From Warburgia ugandensis (lineage: Eukaryota > Streptophyta > Magnoliopsida > Canellales > Canellaceae): 64,000 bases of DNA. Position 1 is the stretch's first letter. Each line of letters begins with the position of its first letter. The notes beneath the pieces are model-generated. The model worked only from the letters and a program-made list of their open reading frames with translations. It had not been told where the DNA came from and did not search any database. The translations under genes were made by a program, and so were the position numbers. Positions 45,845 through 57,380 of this stretch are shown piece by piece. The stretch is from positions 42,969,880-43,033,879 of the forward strand of contig CP141132.1 in assembly GCA_035236585.1 (NCBI GenBank), in the 5' to 3' direction.

Positions 45845-45846
45845 GT

Positions 45847-45858
45847 TGGTATCAGAGC
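45847..45858 (+). other. Primer binding site (initiator tRNA-Met)
   Basis: TGGTATCAGAGC, the exact complement of the 3' end of plant initiator tRNA-Met, two bases after the LTR end. The inverted element has its copy at 62461-62472 with one change. Confidence 0.95.
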
Positions 45859-47256
45859 TCGATTTTATCCTTTCACAGCTAGTCCAACATGTCCAAGGGT
45901 CATAGACAATAGAGAAAAATCAAGAAGAAGTAGTATAAATAGAAGTAGTAGAGATGACTACTTCTATTTGAAGATTACAATATTAATGCTCAAGGCATTT
46001 CACCATAAACAAATAGGTGAAAAAGGAGATGGGTCTAGCAAATACTTAGATATTGGATGGCTTTAATCTTACCAATAAGAATTGTTGTGCAGTGGTGCAA
46101 ACAGGGAAACTCATATATAAATTAGATTATGATGAAAATGATGAATGAAGATGTTAGTGTACTTGTTAGTAGATAGTTCTGACCCGTAATAGATCAATCT
46201 CACCAAAGATGAGAACATCGAAGAACCTAGATAGCTACCTTACCATCATAAAGAATATCAGAATATGAATAAGATAAGGGATGTAAAAGACAGACTTTGA
46301 GAAGATTTTGATGATAATCTAGGAGGGATGAGAATACAAGATGATACTAGGAAATAACTGTGACTCGTACTAGATCACAAAGGTATGGATCCTGAAAGAC
46401 TTCGCTCAATTTGGGATACCTTAATTGGAGTCTCATGAAGAGTGAAGTGATATTGAATAACAACTACTTGAGTATTATGGAGCAAAACAGAAGATGTGTA
46501 CAAGTGCAATATTGTGTGATAAAGAGGAATATAACATGAATATAATAAGGAACTGTATTCGACAGAGTTACCTAAAGGTTTTGACAATAATATTAGGGAT
46601 GATAGATCTATGATAATAGATTGATCCTAACATGAACTTATAAGAGAAGTATAGCATGACCAAAAGATCAATGACATTATTAAGACATTATATGAATTTT
46701 CTTGAGGCTATAGGCAATTAAGGATTTCAATGATATTAGAAAACTTCAACATTTCTTGGAAGTATTAAGTTTCTCCTGTCTGACAAGAAGATCGAGTATA
46801 TGCAACAAAGCACATGAAGACATTGATCTAGGTAGACAAAAGTGAGGATTTTGAAGAAAAGAAAGAAAGAGATAGAGATGTAACCATAAGTATTTGATGA
46901 ATATTGAATATTCAAAAGAAAAAGGTCATGACATTATTGAGGAAAGAATAGATCCATAGAAATCTTTCATCTTGAATCCGATGGGAAGGTCAAACCAATC
47001 AAATTTGAAGGAATAATACTAGTTGAGTTGGTGATTTTATTGTAAAAGAGTATAAAAGAGAGAAAGCATATGGGGTTTAAGACTTTGAGTAGAGCATTGA
47101 ATGAAAGGACATTATGATGCACGAAAATTTCCGAAGAAGAATGGTGACCAACTAGAAATTAAATTCTACAAATGGTTTGATGCCTATATCAATTATTGCA
47201 ATTAGAATCTTATCAGATCCATTAGCTTATGGGGAACGCCAATGGATATAATCCAT

Positions 47257-47280
47257 AAAAAAAAAAAAAAAAAAAAAAAA
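47257..47280. repeat. Poly(A) run of 24 in family-L internal region
   Basis: The two other copies have only about five A at this place (near 14341 and, inverted, near 61020). The run is thus an expansion private to this element. Confidence 0.95.
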
Positions 47281-49300
47281 GGAAGAAGGAAAATTTGGTG
47301 ATATCCCACCTTGCCAATAAAATATATTGAAAAAGGAATTAAGCCAGGATAGTGACTTGTCCATTTAGCAAGTAGGGTACCATCAAGGATCAAATTGAGG
47401 TCTTACTATCATAGATTGGAAGACCAAAAATCTTAAGACCATTATTTAGTCATTACCTTTAGAGTACTGTTGACTAAATAAAGATATCCCACCCTAATTA
47501 ATCAAGTATGTTAGTATCTATGAGTTAGTAGTCAAAGTTATATACTCAAAGGGATATTATAAGTATTTGGACATGAGTTTTACCTAAAAGAAGTTACTTG
47601 TTAGACTAAGTCAGTTGAGGGTATGAGGTCAGTTGATGAGGACAGTAGCAACTGAGATAGGAGCAAAAATAAGAAGTGATCTAAACCAATGTGAAAGATT
47701 TTTCAAACCTTAATGGCTACCATGACAAGGTGAAGAAATTACTTTGAGTCTGAAAAATATTGCTGACTTGGATTGAAAAGAAAGGTAGATAAGTACTGAT
47801 CACTTTAGAGACCCTTGAGCTTATGACAAAGATATATCTGGAAAGAGATCAAAAGGTAATCAAATAAAGTCTTTCTATGTGTCTACAAAAATGTTCTATG
47901 CTTACCTGAGTGTTTTTCAAATTTGATGATTTAATAGCTTCAGCATAACTTGATGTAGTAGTTATTGAACAAGAACTGCTATTATAAGCTAAGTATGAGG
48001 AGGCACTTGAAGGATAAAATTTAAGGAATTGAGAAAATCACTACTTATGAGGATACCTCCTGACAGTACAGACTGCATGATTGACAATAAAGCCTTGATA
48101 AAAGATTGTACAATATATTGACATAGGGGATGGAAGGAGAAAAGGTGAGATGGCTAGCACACTATAAGGTGAAGATTTAATGTTACGTTGCCTTTAGACA
48201 AATAGTTAGTTGTTATGAGCATATACCAAGTATGAAAATTCAATTGAAGGGATTTCCTAAGGACTAACCCTACTGGATTGAGTATAGAACTTTTGGACTG
48301 AAAGGTTACAAAGAAAACCATCAAGCAAAGAAAGAACAAAGAGGATGATGACAAAGGATTCAACCATGACCTAGTAAGGGTACTCAGTGATGAATAAGAG
48401 ACTTTTTGCTTTGTATAAATGGGAACATTATTATGAAAATCCTAATGACAAATTGATGTGAATAGTAAGATAGGCCTCTAGACGAGAACATTTGACCCAT
48501 GATGATGAATCGACCATTAACATTTGACATGAGTTTGGATAAAATCTTCACGGAGAAAAGCATTTAATGAATTCAATAGTTATGAAACTGGATATAGAGT
48601 TAGGACATTTTACTTTCAATATATGATAAGGTCCTCGATGGAAGATGCTACTAATTGGCTTTCATTATTTTATTTTGAATGTAGCTTTGGTCGAGGAATC
48701 AAGTCACATATGGAAAACGACAGACAGTTGAAATTCGAAGTTAATCAAGGGTTTAGCTGTAGAGCACATGATACCATATCAATTATTGAAGTATCTTAGG
48801 GACAAATATAAAAGGTAAGAACCAAAGTTAGACACAATAGAAAGAAGGTAACTTTTTTTGGACTTGTGGATGATGAAAGAGATCACTAGATGAAAGGGAT
48901 TATCCTATGATATTCAAAATAGGAGAAATAAGATCATATGATCTCAAAGAAGTATGGAGTAATTTATACATGAATAAAGAAGCATGATCCTACGAGGAGA
49001 CTATCCTATACATGATGAGAAAAGTATAGGCATTTAAGGATTTCGAGATAGATGAATTATAGCTAGAAACCGGTATTGTTAAACTGGTACGTATGGGAGT
49101 ATGCATCAGAGTACGCAGCGAAAGCGGCCCTTAAGTAAGGCCTTATAGAAGGAACAATAAAAATGATAAATTGAGGTTGAGCCTAGAATTGATTCCTAAG
49201 GGGGGAGTGCATTCACCAAGAAGTTATCTAAGAGACAAAATACATTGAAGATGATAATTTATGGAATTTCAAGGACAAAATTCTTTTAAGGGCGTAATAA

Positions 49301-52011
49301 TGTAATGCCTGAGCAATTTACGCTATTTTAGACATTATATAAGAAATGAACTATGTTGAATGTTTTACCTTATTTAAAATAGTAAATGAAAGAATTTGTG
49401 AGGAAACTTGGTACCATTAGATTCTACTCGAAAAATGGAATTCAACGCCTCAAAGAACGCCGAAAACGGAGTTCGTATGAAGAAGTTACGGCCATTTAAA
49501 GATCAGGGGCAGTTCTGTAATTTAAACAGAAAAACGAAAAAGAACGAAAATGCAGGGGGCCATTTTGATAATGCACCCCTTGTCGTCTTCCACCTCCAGA
49601 TTTCTCCAGAAATCCTCCTTTCATGATTTTTTTAGAAAACACAAGAGAAATGGCGGCACCGCCATTGAGGGGCACCACCTTCTTTCCCCTATAAATACCC
49701 CATCTCCCCCCTCTTCAAAATCACAATTTTCCAGTCATTTGGGAATGGGGTTTTCGGAAAAAATTGAAAACCCAGTTCTCTGCGATTTCTGGCAACGGCC
49801 AGGCCCGAGTCAGGCCGGCCATTCCCTCCTCCCCATTCCCCTCTCTTCCCTTTTTGATCTTAGCATTGGGGTTTTCTCTTCACGAAATTTCGACGACAGA
49901 GGGTTTTTAGAACCGGAACGGGCTCTACCACATGCGATAGGTGCTCCCCAGGCTACCCGGTAAGCCCCTCTTTCCCTTTCTCTTCGGTCTACTTTCCCTA
50001 GGCCAGATCCATACCAGATCTGGTTTTTTCCAGCCAGTCTTCCTAGCCGGAAAACAACCCAGCCGGTTTCATCCAGCTCTGCACGAACAAAGGCATCCCA
50101 GGGACACCATGCTTCACCTGCGCCTGGGACTGGGTCCCTGGGACGAGTTCCAGGCGTACGACAATGCGTACACTATCACTGGTGTGGCCTTCGGGTGCGC
50201 GCACGACATGGGGCATGGGTCCTGGCACGACCAGGATGCACGGGGTGCCCTGGGAGCTGAGACGCGCCATGCTACACCAAAGGTGCGTCCGTGCGATGCC
50301 ATCCAGGATGCGCGTCGTAGCGCGTCGCTTGAGCATGCATGTGCGCGTACAAAACGCGGTCCCTGGCACGGCCTTTGGGCACGTACGCACATGAGACTAT
50401 CGCGGTTCAACCAGGATGCACAGGTGTCCTGGGAGCTGGGACACGCAAACCTAATGAGACTTTAAAGATAGGATCAGAGGACAATTTACAGAGTTTAACT
50501 ATTGAATAGTAGATCCATAACATAAGATCTAGCCTGACAATGAATTAGGCGAGGACCATGGACCCTAAAAGGCAGATCTAGCAATCTAATGTCTAAATAG
50601 ATTGAAATTGATAAGGACTCGTTGTATCCATTCATAACCAGGAGTTTATAAATGAGACCCAAGGACGGGTTGAGTGATGCAGGACGCGACTCCAGGAGAC
50701 TTTGAGGTAGGTGCTCTATCGCTAGTAGACTTTTAAAAAGAGCCATGACTGTTTTGAGAATGCATGTTTTAAGTATAACTTATATGACTTGATTAACATA
50801 ACTTAATTTGATATATTACTTGTTTAGCATATAAATGAATTCAGCATGCATATGATAAATACATTATGTATAGACATGTTTTGCGAACGATTGCATAAAT
50901 TGCATGATTTGTGGTTATTGAGTTTTGAAAAACTACATGTCCTTGAAGGTTACCAGAAGATGCTGGGTAGGTAGTTGTGAGGGTCAGGCAATTGTGAGGG
51001 ACCCAAAGAGGACAGGTTTTGAAAAACGAGATTTTTGCTTGTTTGATCTTATATGACTTAGGCTAATAAGCTCATGGGTGCTATGCCGAGAGGTCTGGGT
51101 TGGCCTCCCAGCCTCTACCACTATTAGGTGGAATGGGTACCACGCCCAAAAAGGGCATGTCCCTATGTCGACTGTATGTGGTACAGGGGTCTACCATTGG
51201 TGTCACGACACTGGGTCGATGTGTCATATGCCCCGTGGAGGCTATGACCGAGTGTCCTCAGGTACCCGGGGACCACATGACGAAAAGGTCGTGCGCATAG
51301 TGGGCCCTATGGTGTGAGGATTTACTTGCATTGCATATGGCATGACCTGAGGTTGGTCGACCATACCATATATCCATGAGTTGGATTTAGTTGAGTATCT
51401 TAAGCATATCATTATGTTTATGATATATATATGATACTTTCGACTTGGATTATGATATTCTTTAAGTCATCAGTATTCCGATTTGACAATGGTTTTTAAT
51501 ATCGATATTGAACATGGTTGTTCAAACATGCACATGTTTTAAAGAGCATATGATTTTAAACATAGCATGCATTGCAAAACTAGTAGTGATAGACTCCTAC
51601 TGAGTATAGTATATACTCACCCTATCCTTAACATTTTTCAGGGTAGTTCCATCCACGAGTAGAGGACACCTATGTTAGTGCTACGAGCAAGAAAAATCAA
51701 AAGGAGACAATTATACATGTATGTAAACACTCTACCCTTTGGACATGTATTTGTATTTATTTACAATTGGGTTGTGAGCTGTGACTAGATAGACCTGGGA
51801 AAAACATTTATTATTTCTGAAGTTTTTTCAAAAACTACTTTGGTTATTGTGAAAGCAAATTACACTCGGGGTTTTCAAAATGAGTTTAAAACCAAAGATT
51901 TTTCGTTGCATTGCATGATTTTTATAAAAATAGTTTTCAAATAGGGATGCATCCCGCCTTAGGAATTAGATATTGCATTTAAAAATGCATGAGAAAACCC
52001 GGGTCGTCACA
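49301..52011 (+). repeat. 3' LTR of complete family-L element
   Basis: It pairs with 43125-45844. TATA box at 49690-49697; GC-rich block about 49560-50460; ends CCCGGGTCGTCACA followed by the CATGA duplication. CpG sites are better preserved than in the 5' LTR. An open frame of 137 codons (49550-49963) crosses the promoter region and ends at the splice-donor-like CGGTAAGC; it is not supported by conservation in the other copies. Confidence 0.93.
49690..49697 (+). promoter_or_regulatory. TATA box of family-L 3' LTR
   Basis: TATAAATA, as in the 5' LTR. In this position it would direct transcription out of the element into the SINE and the outer UTR on the right, if active. Confidence 0.7.
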
Positions 52012-52016
52012 CATGA

Positions 52017-52049
52017 CGACAACTTTTACCATTATGGGAGGCTCCCCTT
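52017..52049 (-). mobile_element. Au-type SINE, 5' part
   Basis: On the minus strand this begins GGGGAGCCTCCCATAATGG, matching the Au SINE start GGAGCCTTGGCGCAACGG with a decayed A box, and continues TAAAAGTTGTCG. It is followed on the plus strand by caaaggaaggaaaagtt (52050-52066), the second copy of the SINE's own 17-bp duplication. Confidence 0.82.
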
Positions 52050-52870
52050 CAAAGGAAGGAAAAGTTGAGGAAAGTTAAAGAAAAAATAGAGGAGATATTC
52101 ACTTCAATATAGTCAAAGTAGAAAAATTATCCAAATATACATGGTCTACTTACATTTGAAACTTTGGATCATTATACCCTTCTTTTTAGAACCTATCCTA
52201 AGCCTACGTTTCGTCCTATCTAAAAACCTAGTGATCTTAGGTGGAACATAGCCTTGATGAGGATATAAATATGAAGGATATAAGTGTGAATTATCCTCAT
52301 TAATCTTGGTAATGGAATCTATTCTAAGGGGTCATATTTTTTATCTCATTAGTGCTTATGTGAACTATCAGTATCTTTGGAGTGGGTCCAATAGCTAGAG
52401 AATTTTGATTGAACCCATTTCTCTGAGAGCTTTGTATATGAGTGTATACAAGTGACAATTTTAGTTCAACACATCTTTCCAATGGAGTATAAGCATATCT
52501 ATTTAGAAGTCTAGATTTATGTAGCTATGCATAGACATGCACTGCAAGATGAAACTATAACAAAATGCCTTTGGTACGTGGGTAATTTTTCGATTTTTTT
52601 GTTCATCTTCATTAAGTTGCTAAAGCAAGTAGAGTGCTAATGGATGAGAATTCTCTAAGAGAAAATAAAGGACTTAGTCTTACGGAATTTTGTGGGTATA
52701 TTCACTGCAAACCCTCACAAGGCTTAACTTGTCCTCTTGGGTAAACTAAGGTTTTAACGTTTGTTGTATATGCTAAATGCAATTGTGAGTACCTACAGAA
52801 ATGGCAACCGTTTTGTTTTTATAATTTTTGTGTGTTCTACTCAAGACTATCAAAATGCTGGTTGGGGGTG
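52050..52870 (+). mobile_element. 3' UTR of outer element, last part, with polypurine tract
   Basis: It continues the UTR from 42977. It contains tattcacttcaa near 52096, also present near 40262 in the sister UTR. The segment 52700-52860 is the reverse complement of text at 22980-23160 in the minus-strand element. It ends CTGGTTGGGGGTG (52858-52870), the polypurine tract. Confidence 0.75.
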
Positions 52871-53621
52871 TGATAAGTGTTCAATTTTATACAAAAAGTA
52901 CCCAATTAGTAGCCCATGTGTTATAAAATAGTGTTATTTCTAGGGGTTTTTGAAAATTTCATAGCACGTGCATTTGTAACCTAATGATTCAAAAGTTTAA
53001 TATTTTGTAGGTTAGGGAGCTAATCTAGTTAAGTATGTGAATTATCATAAATTTCTAGGATTTAATTAGGATTTTCATTTTTTGTAGGTGTTGAGAAGGT
53101 AATCCAAAGGCCAAGATTGATCTCAATATGAATTGAAGTCATACATGAGGTTTTATAGTGCAACTAGGAAACCTAAGCAAACCAAAGCCTAATTATCGTC
53201 AATCTAAGGTGTGACCAAAGGTGTAAGGACATCTTAGGACAAGCAAAAGAAGGCAATGGAAGCAAAAATGGCAACTTAAATGATCCATGCCAACGAGCTA
53301 TGCATTTCCATCATTTGCATAAGAATTGGAGACATTCATGCGTTTTCCTAGTCCAACTAGGAAAACTAAGGAAGCAAAACTACTCAAGCCTTAAATCAAA
53401 GGAAGTTAGCCACTTAAGACACCATCATAAGTAGGAAACTAGCCAACCATGCATATTTAATGTCTTTCTTACATCATCATACTACATCATCATCTACCTA
53501 ACTTTCCTAAAGTAAAACCTTAGATCTTGATCTCCTTTCCTCTTTTATTAAGTCCTTTCCTAAGTTAGAAACCAAGCATTTCTATGTACCCCATGCTTCC
53601 CACGTTTTTACCCAACAATGG
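52871..53621 (+). repeat. 3' LTR of outer element, truncated
   Basis: It begins TGATAAGTGTTCAATTTTAT directly after the polypurine tract. The first 90 bp match, in opposite orientation, the fragment ending at 16177. It is cut after about 750 bp by the unrelated LTR-like sequence that starts at 53622. Confidence 0.75.
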
Positions 53622-55429
53622 TGTGACGACCTGGGTTTTTGTAACACGTTTTTTAATGTATTTTGAAAGGCAGGGCCCTTAAGAGCGGAAATTCTTTTCT
53701 TTAGAACTTGTTTTGAAAACCCAAGTCACCAATTCATACATAACATAAGTACAATTTGTGTACAAAATAAAATTCTATTGAAGGAATATACTTTTATTAA
53801 ACTCCAGGATCCATCTAGTGGTTCACAGTACAGCCAAATATATTACAATACTTGTCCAAAATTACATAATCTAAAACTCAAGCTCACCATACAATAAAAC
53901 TCTCAACAAAGAAAAATAGAGTTCTTCAAGGGTATACCTTGAAGATTATTCTCTTCAAGTCTTCTATCATCTTCAGCTCCTAACTCTCCTTCCCTGTATC
54001 TAAGATATTGTAACATTTACAATATCTCAGCAAGCAATGCTTGGTAGGGGATCTAAGAAGCATAATAATTGACAATGTAATTCCAATACTTCATAATCCC
54101 ATTATCCTTAAACATACTCTTTACTTTGTAAATTATATATATCTATATATATATATATATATACATATCCTTCATGGGTAAACCAGTTAAATTTGTGAAA
54201 GTAATCAAATATCATTCCCATCTAAGCTGATCAATTCTCTTCATTTTGAGAATTTAGTATTACAGCTAATCTTACACTGGGAATTTCCCTTAGGAAATAT
54301 TGGTAATATAAAATTACCTAGCATTTCATTATGCTAAAACATAAGGCATTTCACTATGCATATTCCCATATGCATCATAGTGCAAAATAATTAAAAAGGT
54401 TGTCATGCTGCAGTCTGATCCATACTAGCACGCTCGGATAACTGCCCTATTCACCACTAATACCACGGTGGAAAATATTATGTCACTGCCTGTATGGGGG
54501 GGGCAAGACTTTCATAGTGGTGACCTTCCCATAATTGCCACCACCGGACTTTTAACCTCTCTTTGGGCAAGGTATCATCATATCATCAAATTTCAAGGAG
54601 TGGGTGGCTAAACTCTCATAACTCCTCTAACAATAACATCCTCCTAGGCTTATGCCTATTAAAACAAACTCGCAAGCCTCCAAGCTTGTATGTCAAATAG
54701 ATTTCATATGTATCAGACCATATGTCTGTTTACTTAGGGCTGAAATATTTTCTAGTTCCCTATTCACTTAAAGTTTAGTCCTTAACCATCTTATATGTGT
54801 TTGGTTGGATCATAAGGTTTTCAAGAGATTTAATACAAGTATTAACATTACTCTTGTCAACATAAGATCATGAGTGCAATCATGTATATCTCATGCAAAT
54901 GCATTCATCAAATCCTCCTACCTTGAAGGATTGATCTCTTTTCCCCAATCTTCCATGATCCTGGCTGATGTATGTAATCTGTACATCCATACATATTGTC
55001 AATATATAAAATTTAAACAATCTTATTGATCACTAGATCTAATGTTTAGAATAATCTTTAGATCATTCATATCTAAGTATTTTTCTATCTCTAAGTCTTT
55101 GTGTGTTCATCTCCTTGATCTTGATCTTTCATAGATCCAATGATTTACAATCTACACATGCTGATAAAGATCAGGGTCCTAGATCTTCTATCATTTAGTT
55201 CTTCTTTGATCTAAGTTCAGTTATTGGATCATCCCTAAGGAGGATGATCTTGGTTTTCTTCCTTGAATCATCTTTGATCAAGGGTTTGGATTATCTAATC
55301 TAATGAACTATAACAAGCATACTAATAAACATGCATACTAAGTACAATATAATATTCTATTTCTTATTGTTCTTGATCATCCAAGATCTAATGGATCTTG
55401 TTTGATCATCCTTATCTTACTTACTATTT
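53622..55429 (-). repeat. Minus-strand LTR, terminus TGTGACGACCTGGG (right end uncertain)
   Basis: TGTGACGACCTGGGTTTTTG on the plus strand is the inverted end of a gypsy LTR (...CCCAGGTCGTCACA), as in family L at 56130, but the rest is different. It includes text with accacggtgg and a run of eight G near 54495-54503, a TA repeat at 54134-54168, and many GATCT words at 55000-55420. No primer site or polypurine tract was found on the right, so it may be a solo or truncated LTR. The right limit is set where leader sequence becomes recognisable. Confidence 0.5.
54134..54168. repeat. TA-rich microsatellite
   Basis: Alternating TA with two interruptions (ATC and ATAC). Confidence 0.85.
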
Positions 55430-56129
55430 TTATTAGGGTTAGGTAATTTACTAACCTTTTATACTCTTATTATTATTATTCAACCAGTTAATGTGCTAGT
55501 TGAAGGTAACTTATTTAAGCCCAAATCAAGACTGCTCCTCTTATTTCTAATTGGCTAAGACTTACTAGCTGAATGGGTGAACACAAAGTGGTTACTTCAA
55601 TCCTCATGTAAGGAGGCGTTTAGACCTCACAAACGTCAATGGAAGGTAGGGGAAGAGCGAGGCTCTATTAGATAACCCCCTTAACCACTGTGTTCATCAT
55701 TCACTAGACTGACCATAGCTTAACCTTTCATAAGGTTCCTATAAGCATGTTTACCCTAAGTACTCTTTCTAATGGATTTTAATTAAGTCAATGAATATTT
55801 ATAATGTCATTCATGGGGTTTATTATTCTTTTCCCAATTTGGGACAAGGATTTGATAATCCTTATATTGTCCTACTAACTATAGCCCTTACCAATTAAGT
55901 CTAAAGTACTCCATTCTTATTTGTGTCATGAAACTCTACTTTCTCATTAGATTACATTTCATATGTTTTATGCTCTTTATCTCATAACAAGTAGATATAC
56001 TAATAACATTTAACCATAAATGAATTATAAATTCAAAGCATAAAACTACATAATTTAACACTTAATGATAATGAGGCAAGGTTCTTAAAATTACTCTAAC
56101 ATGATTTCCAACTAATATACCTTAATAAC
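55430..56129 (-). mobile_element. Leader fragment of an Athila-type element
   Basis: Shares with 27128-27380 the order tgctcctctt, then TTACTAGC-like text, then tcctcatgtaaggaggcgtt and gacctcacaaacgtcaat. Orientation is minus. It is cut on the right by the second family-L element, so its primer site and LTR lie beyond 64000 or are lost. Confidence 0.6.
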
Positions 56130-57280
56130 TGTGATGACCCGGGTTTTCTCATGCATTTTTAAATGAAAAATCTTAATTCCTAAGGCGGGATCCCTATTTG
56201 AAAACCATTTTATGAAAACTATGCAATGCAGTGAAAAATATTTTGTTCTAAACTTATTTTAAAAACCCCGAGTGTCATTTGCTTTCACAATACTCAAAGT
56301 AGTTTTTGAAAAACTTCAGAAATCATAAATGTTTTTCCCTAGGTCTATCCAGTCACAGCACACAGCCTAACTGTAAATAAATACAAATACATGTCCAAAG
56401 GGTAGAGAGTTTACTTACATGTATAATTGTCTCCTATTTGATTCACTTGCTCGTAGCACTAATATCTCTTGAGACGTATTCTATTTGTGAGTGGAACTAT
56501 CCTGAAAAATGTTAAGGATAGGGTGAGTATATACTATACTCAGTAGGAGTCTATCACTACTAGTTTTGCAATGCATGCTATGTTTAAAATCATATGCTCT
56601 TTAAAACATATGCATGTTCGAACAACCATGTCCAATACCGATATTACAAACCATTGTCGAATCGGAATACTGACGACTAAAGAATCGCATAATCCAAGTC
56701 GAAAGTATCATATATATATATATATCATAAACATAATGATATGCATAAGATGCTCAACTAAATCCAACTCATGGATATCTGGTATGGTCGACCAACCTCA
56801 TGTTATGCCATATGCAATGCAAATAAATCCTCAAACCATAGGGTCCAACTATGCCCACGACCTCGCCGCCGTGTGGTCCTCGGGTAGCTAAGGACACAGG
56901 GTCATATGCCTCCATGGGACATATGACACTTCGACCCAGTGCTGTAACACCAGTGGTAGCCCCCTGTACCACATGCAGTTGAAGCAAGGATGTTGCCCTT
57001 TTTGGCCGTGGTACCCATCCACCTAATAGTGGTAGAGGCTGGAGGCCAACCCAAACCTCTCGGCAATGCGCCCACGAGCTTATCAGCCCAAATCATATTA
57101 GATCAAGTAAGCGAAAACCTCTTTTTCAAAACCTGTCCTCTTTGGGTCCCTCACAACTGCCTGGCCCTCACAATTGCCTACCTAGGTCTTTTGGGCACTC
57201 CAACGTCTTTTGGTAACCCTCAAGGACATGCAATTTTTCAAAAACTCAATCCTCACAAATCATGCAATATGCATTTGTTT

Positions 57281-57380
57281 GCAAAACATATCTATGCATA
57301 ATGTATATGCAATTATTTGCAAAACATATCTATGCATAATGTATATGCAATTATTTACAAAACATATCTATGCATAAAGC
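57281..57380. repeat. 38-bp tandem repeat, about 2.6 units
   Basis: The unit begins GCAAAACATATCTATGCATA. Two full units (57281-57318, 57319-57356) and a partial third (57357-57380) are present. The 5' LTR carries the same array at 63604-63703; the plus-strand copies have about one unit. Confidence 0.9.

Larger units (their letters stand above)
45845..49300 (+). mobile_element. Non-coding internal region of family L
   Basis: 3.46 kb with dense stops in all frames; the longest open frames are under about 90 codons. Text is conserved with 12975-14730 and inverted 58995-62474. The best block, 47438-47572, is nearly identical to 14521-14655 and to the reverse complement of 60738-60870. A run of 24 A (47257-47280) is unique to this copy. 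The end, ttcttttaagggcgtaataa, is a weak polypurine tract. The 86-codon frame at 45806-46066 spans the LTR junction and matches no known gag. Confidence 0.85.
43125..52011 (+). mobile_element. Family-L LTR element (LARD-like), complete
   Basis: An 8.9-kb element with LTRs of 2.72 and 2.71 kb and an internal region of 3.46 kb. It is flanked by a perfect duplication CATGA (43120-43124 and 52012-52016) that interrupts a SINE. A primer site for initiator tRNA-Met follows the 5' LTR, and a degenerate polypurine tract precedes the 3' LTR. No gag, protease, RT, RNase H or integrase motif was found in either strand of the internal region. This fits the definition of a large retrotransposon derivative, mobilised in trans. 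The autonomous partner is not in the window. Confidence 0.92.
16178..53621 (+). mobile_element. Outer Athila-type Ty3/gypsy element, interrupted by nested insertions
   Basis: This is the oldest recognisable plus-strand element in the central region. Its parts occur in canonical Ty3/gypsy order: gag (16178), protease (17880), RT (18640), RNase H (19284), integrase (20335, resumed at 30278), 3' UTR (30791, resumed at 42721 and 52050), polypurine tract (52858) and 3' LTR (52871). It lacks a 5' LTR, leader and gag N-terminus. Insertions at 20733-30277, 31193-42720 and 42978-52049 separate the parts. The Athila-type label rests on motif wording and on the relatives' tRNA-Asp-like primer sites. It is dead, with many stops and frameshifts. 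Confidence 0.85.

Noticed and set aside
45806..46066. 86-codon frame at the start of the family-L interior as a gag
   Set aside because: It begins inside the LTR, crosses the primer site, lacks capsid or zinc-knuckle motifs and is not open in the other copies.
50043..50465. Overlapping Arg/His/Cys-rich frames on both strands
   Set aside because: They are produced by the GC-rich LTR block, where stop codons are rare in all frames.
57281..57380. Possible CRISPR-like or centromeric satellite array
   Set aside because: Fewer than three 38-bp units without spacers, confined to LTRs of one element.
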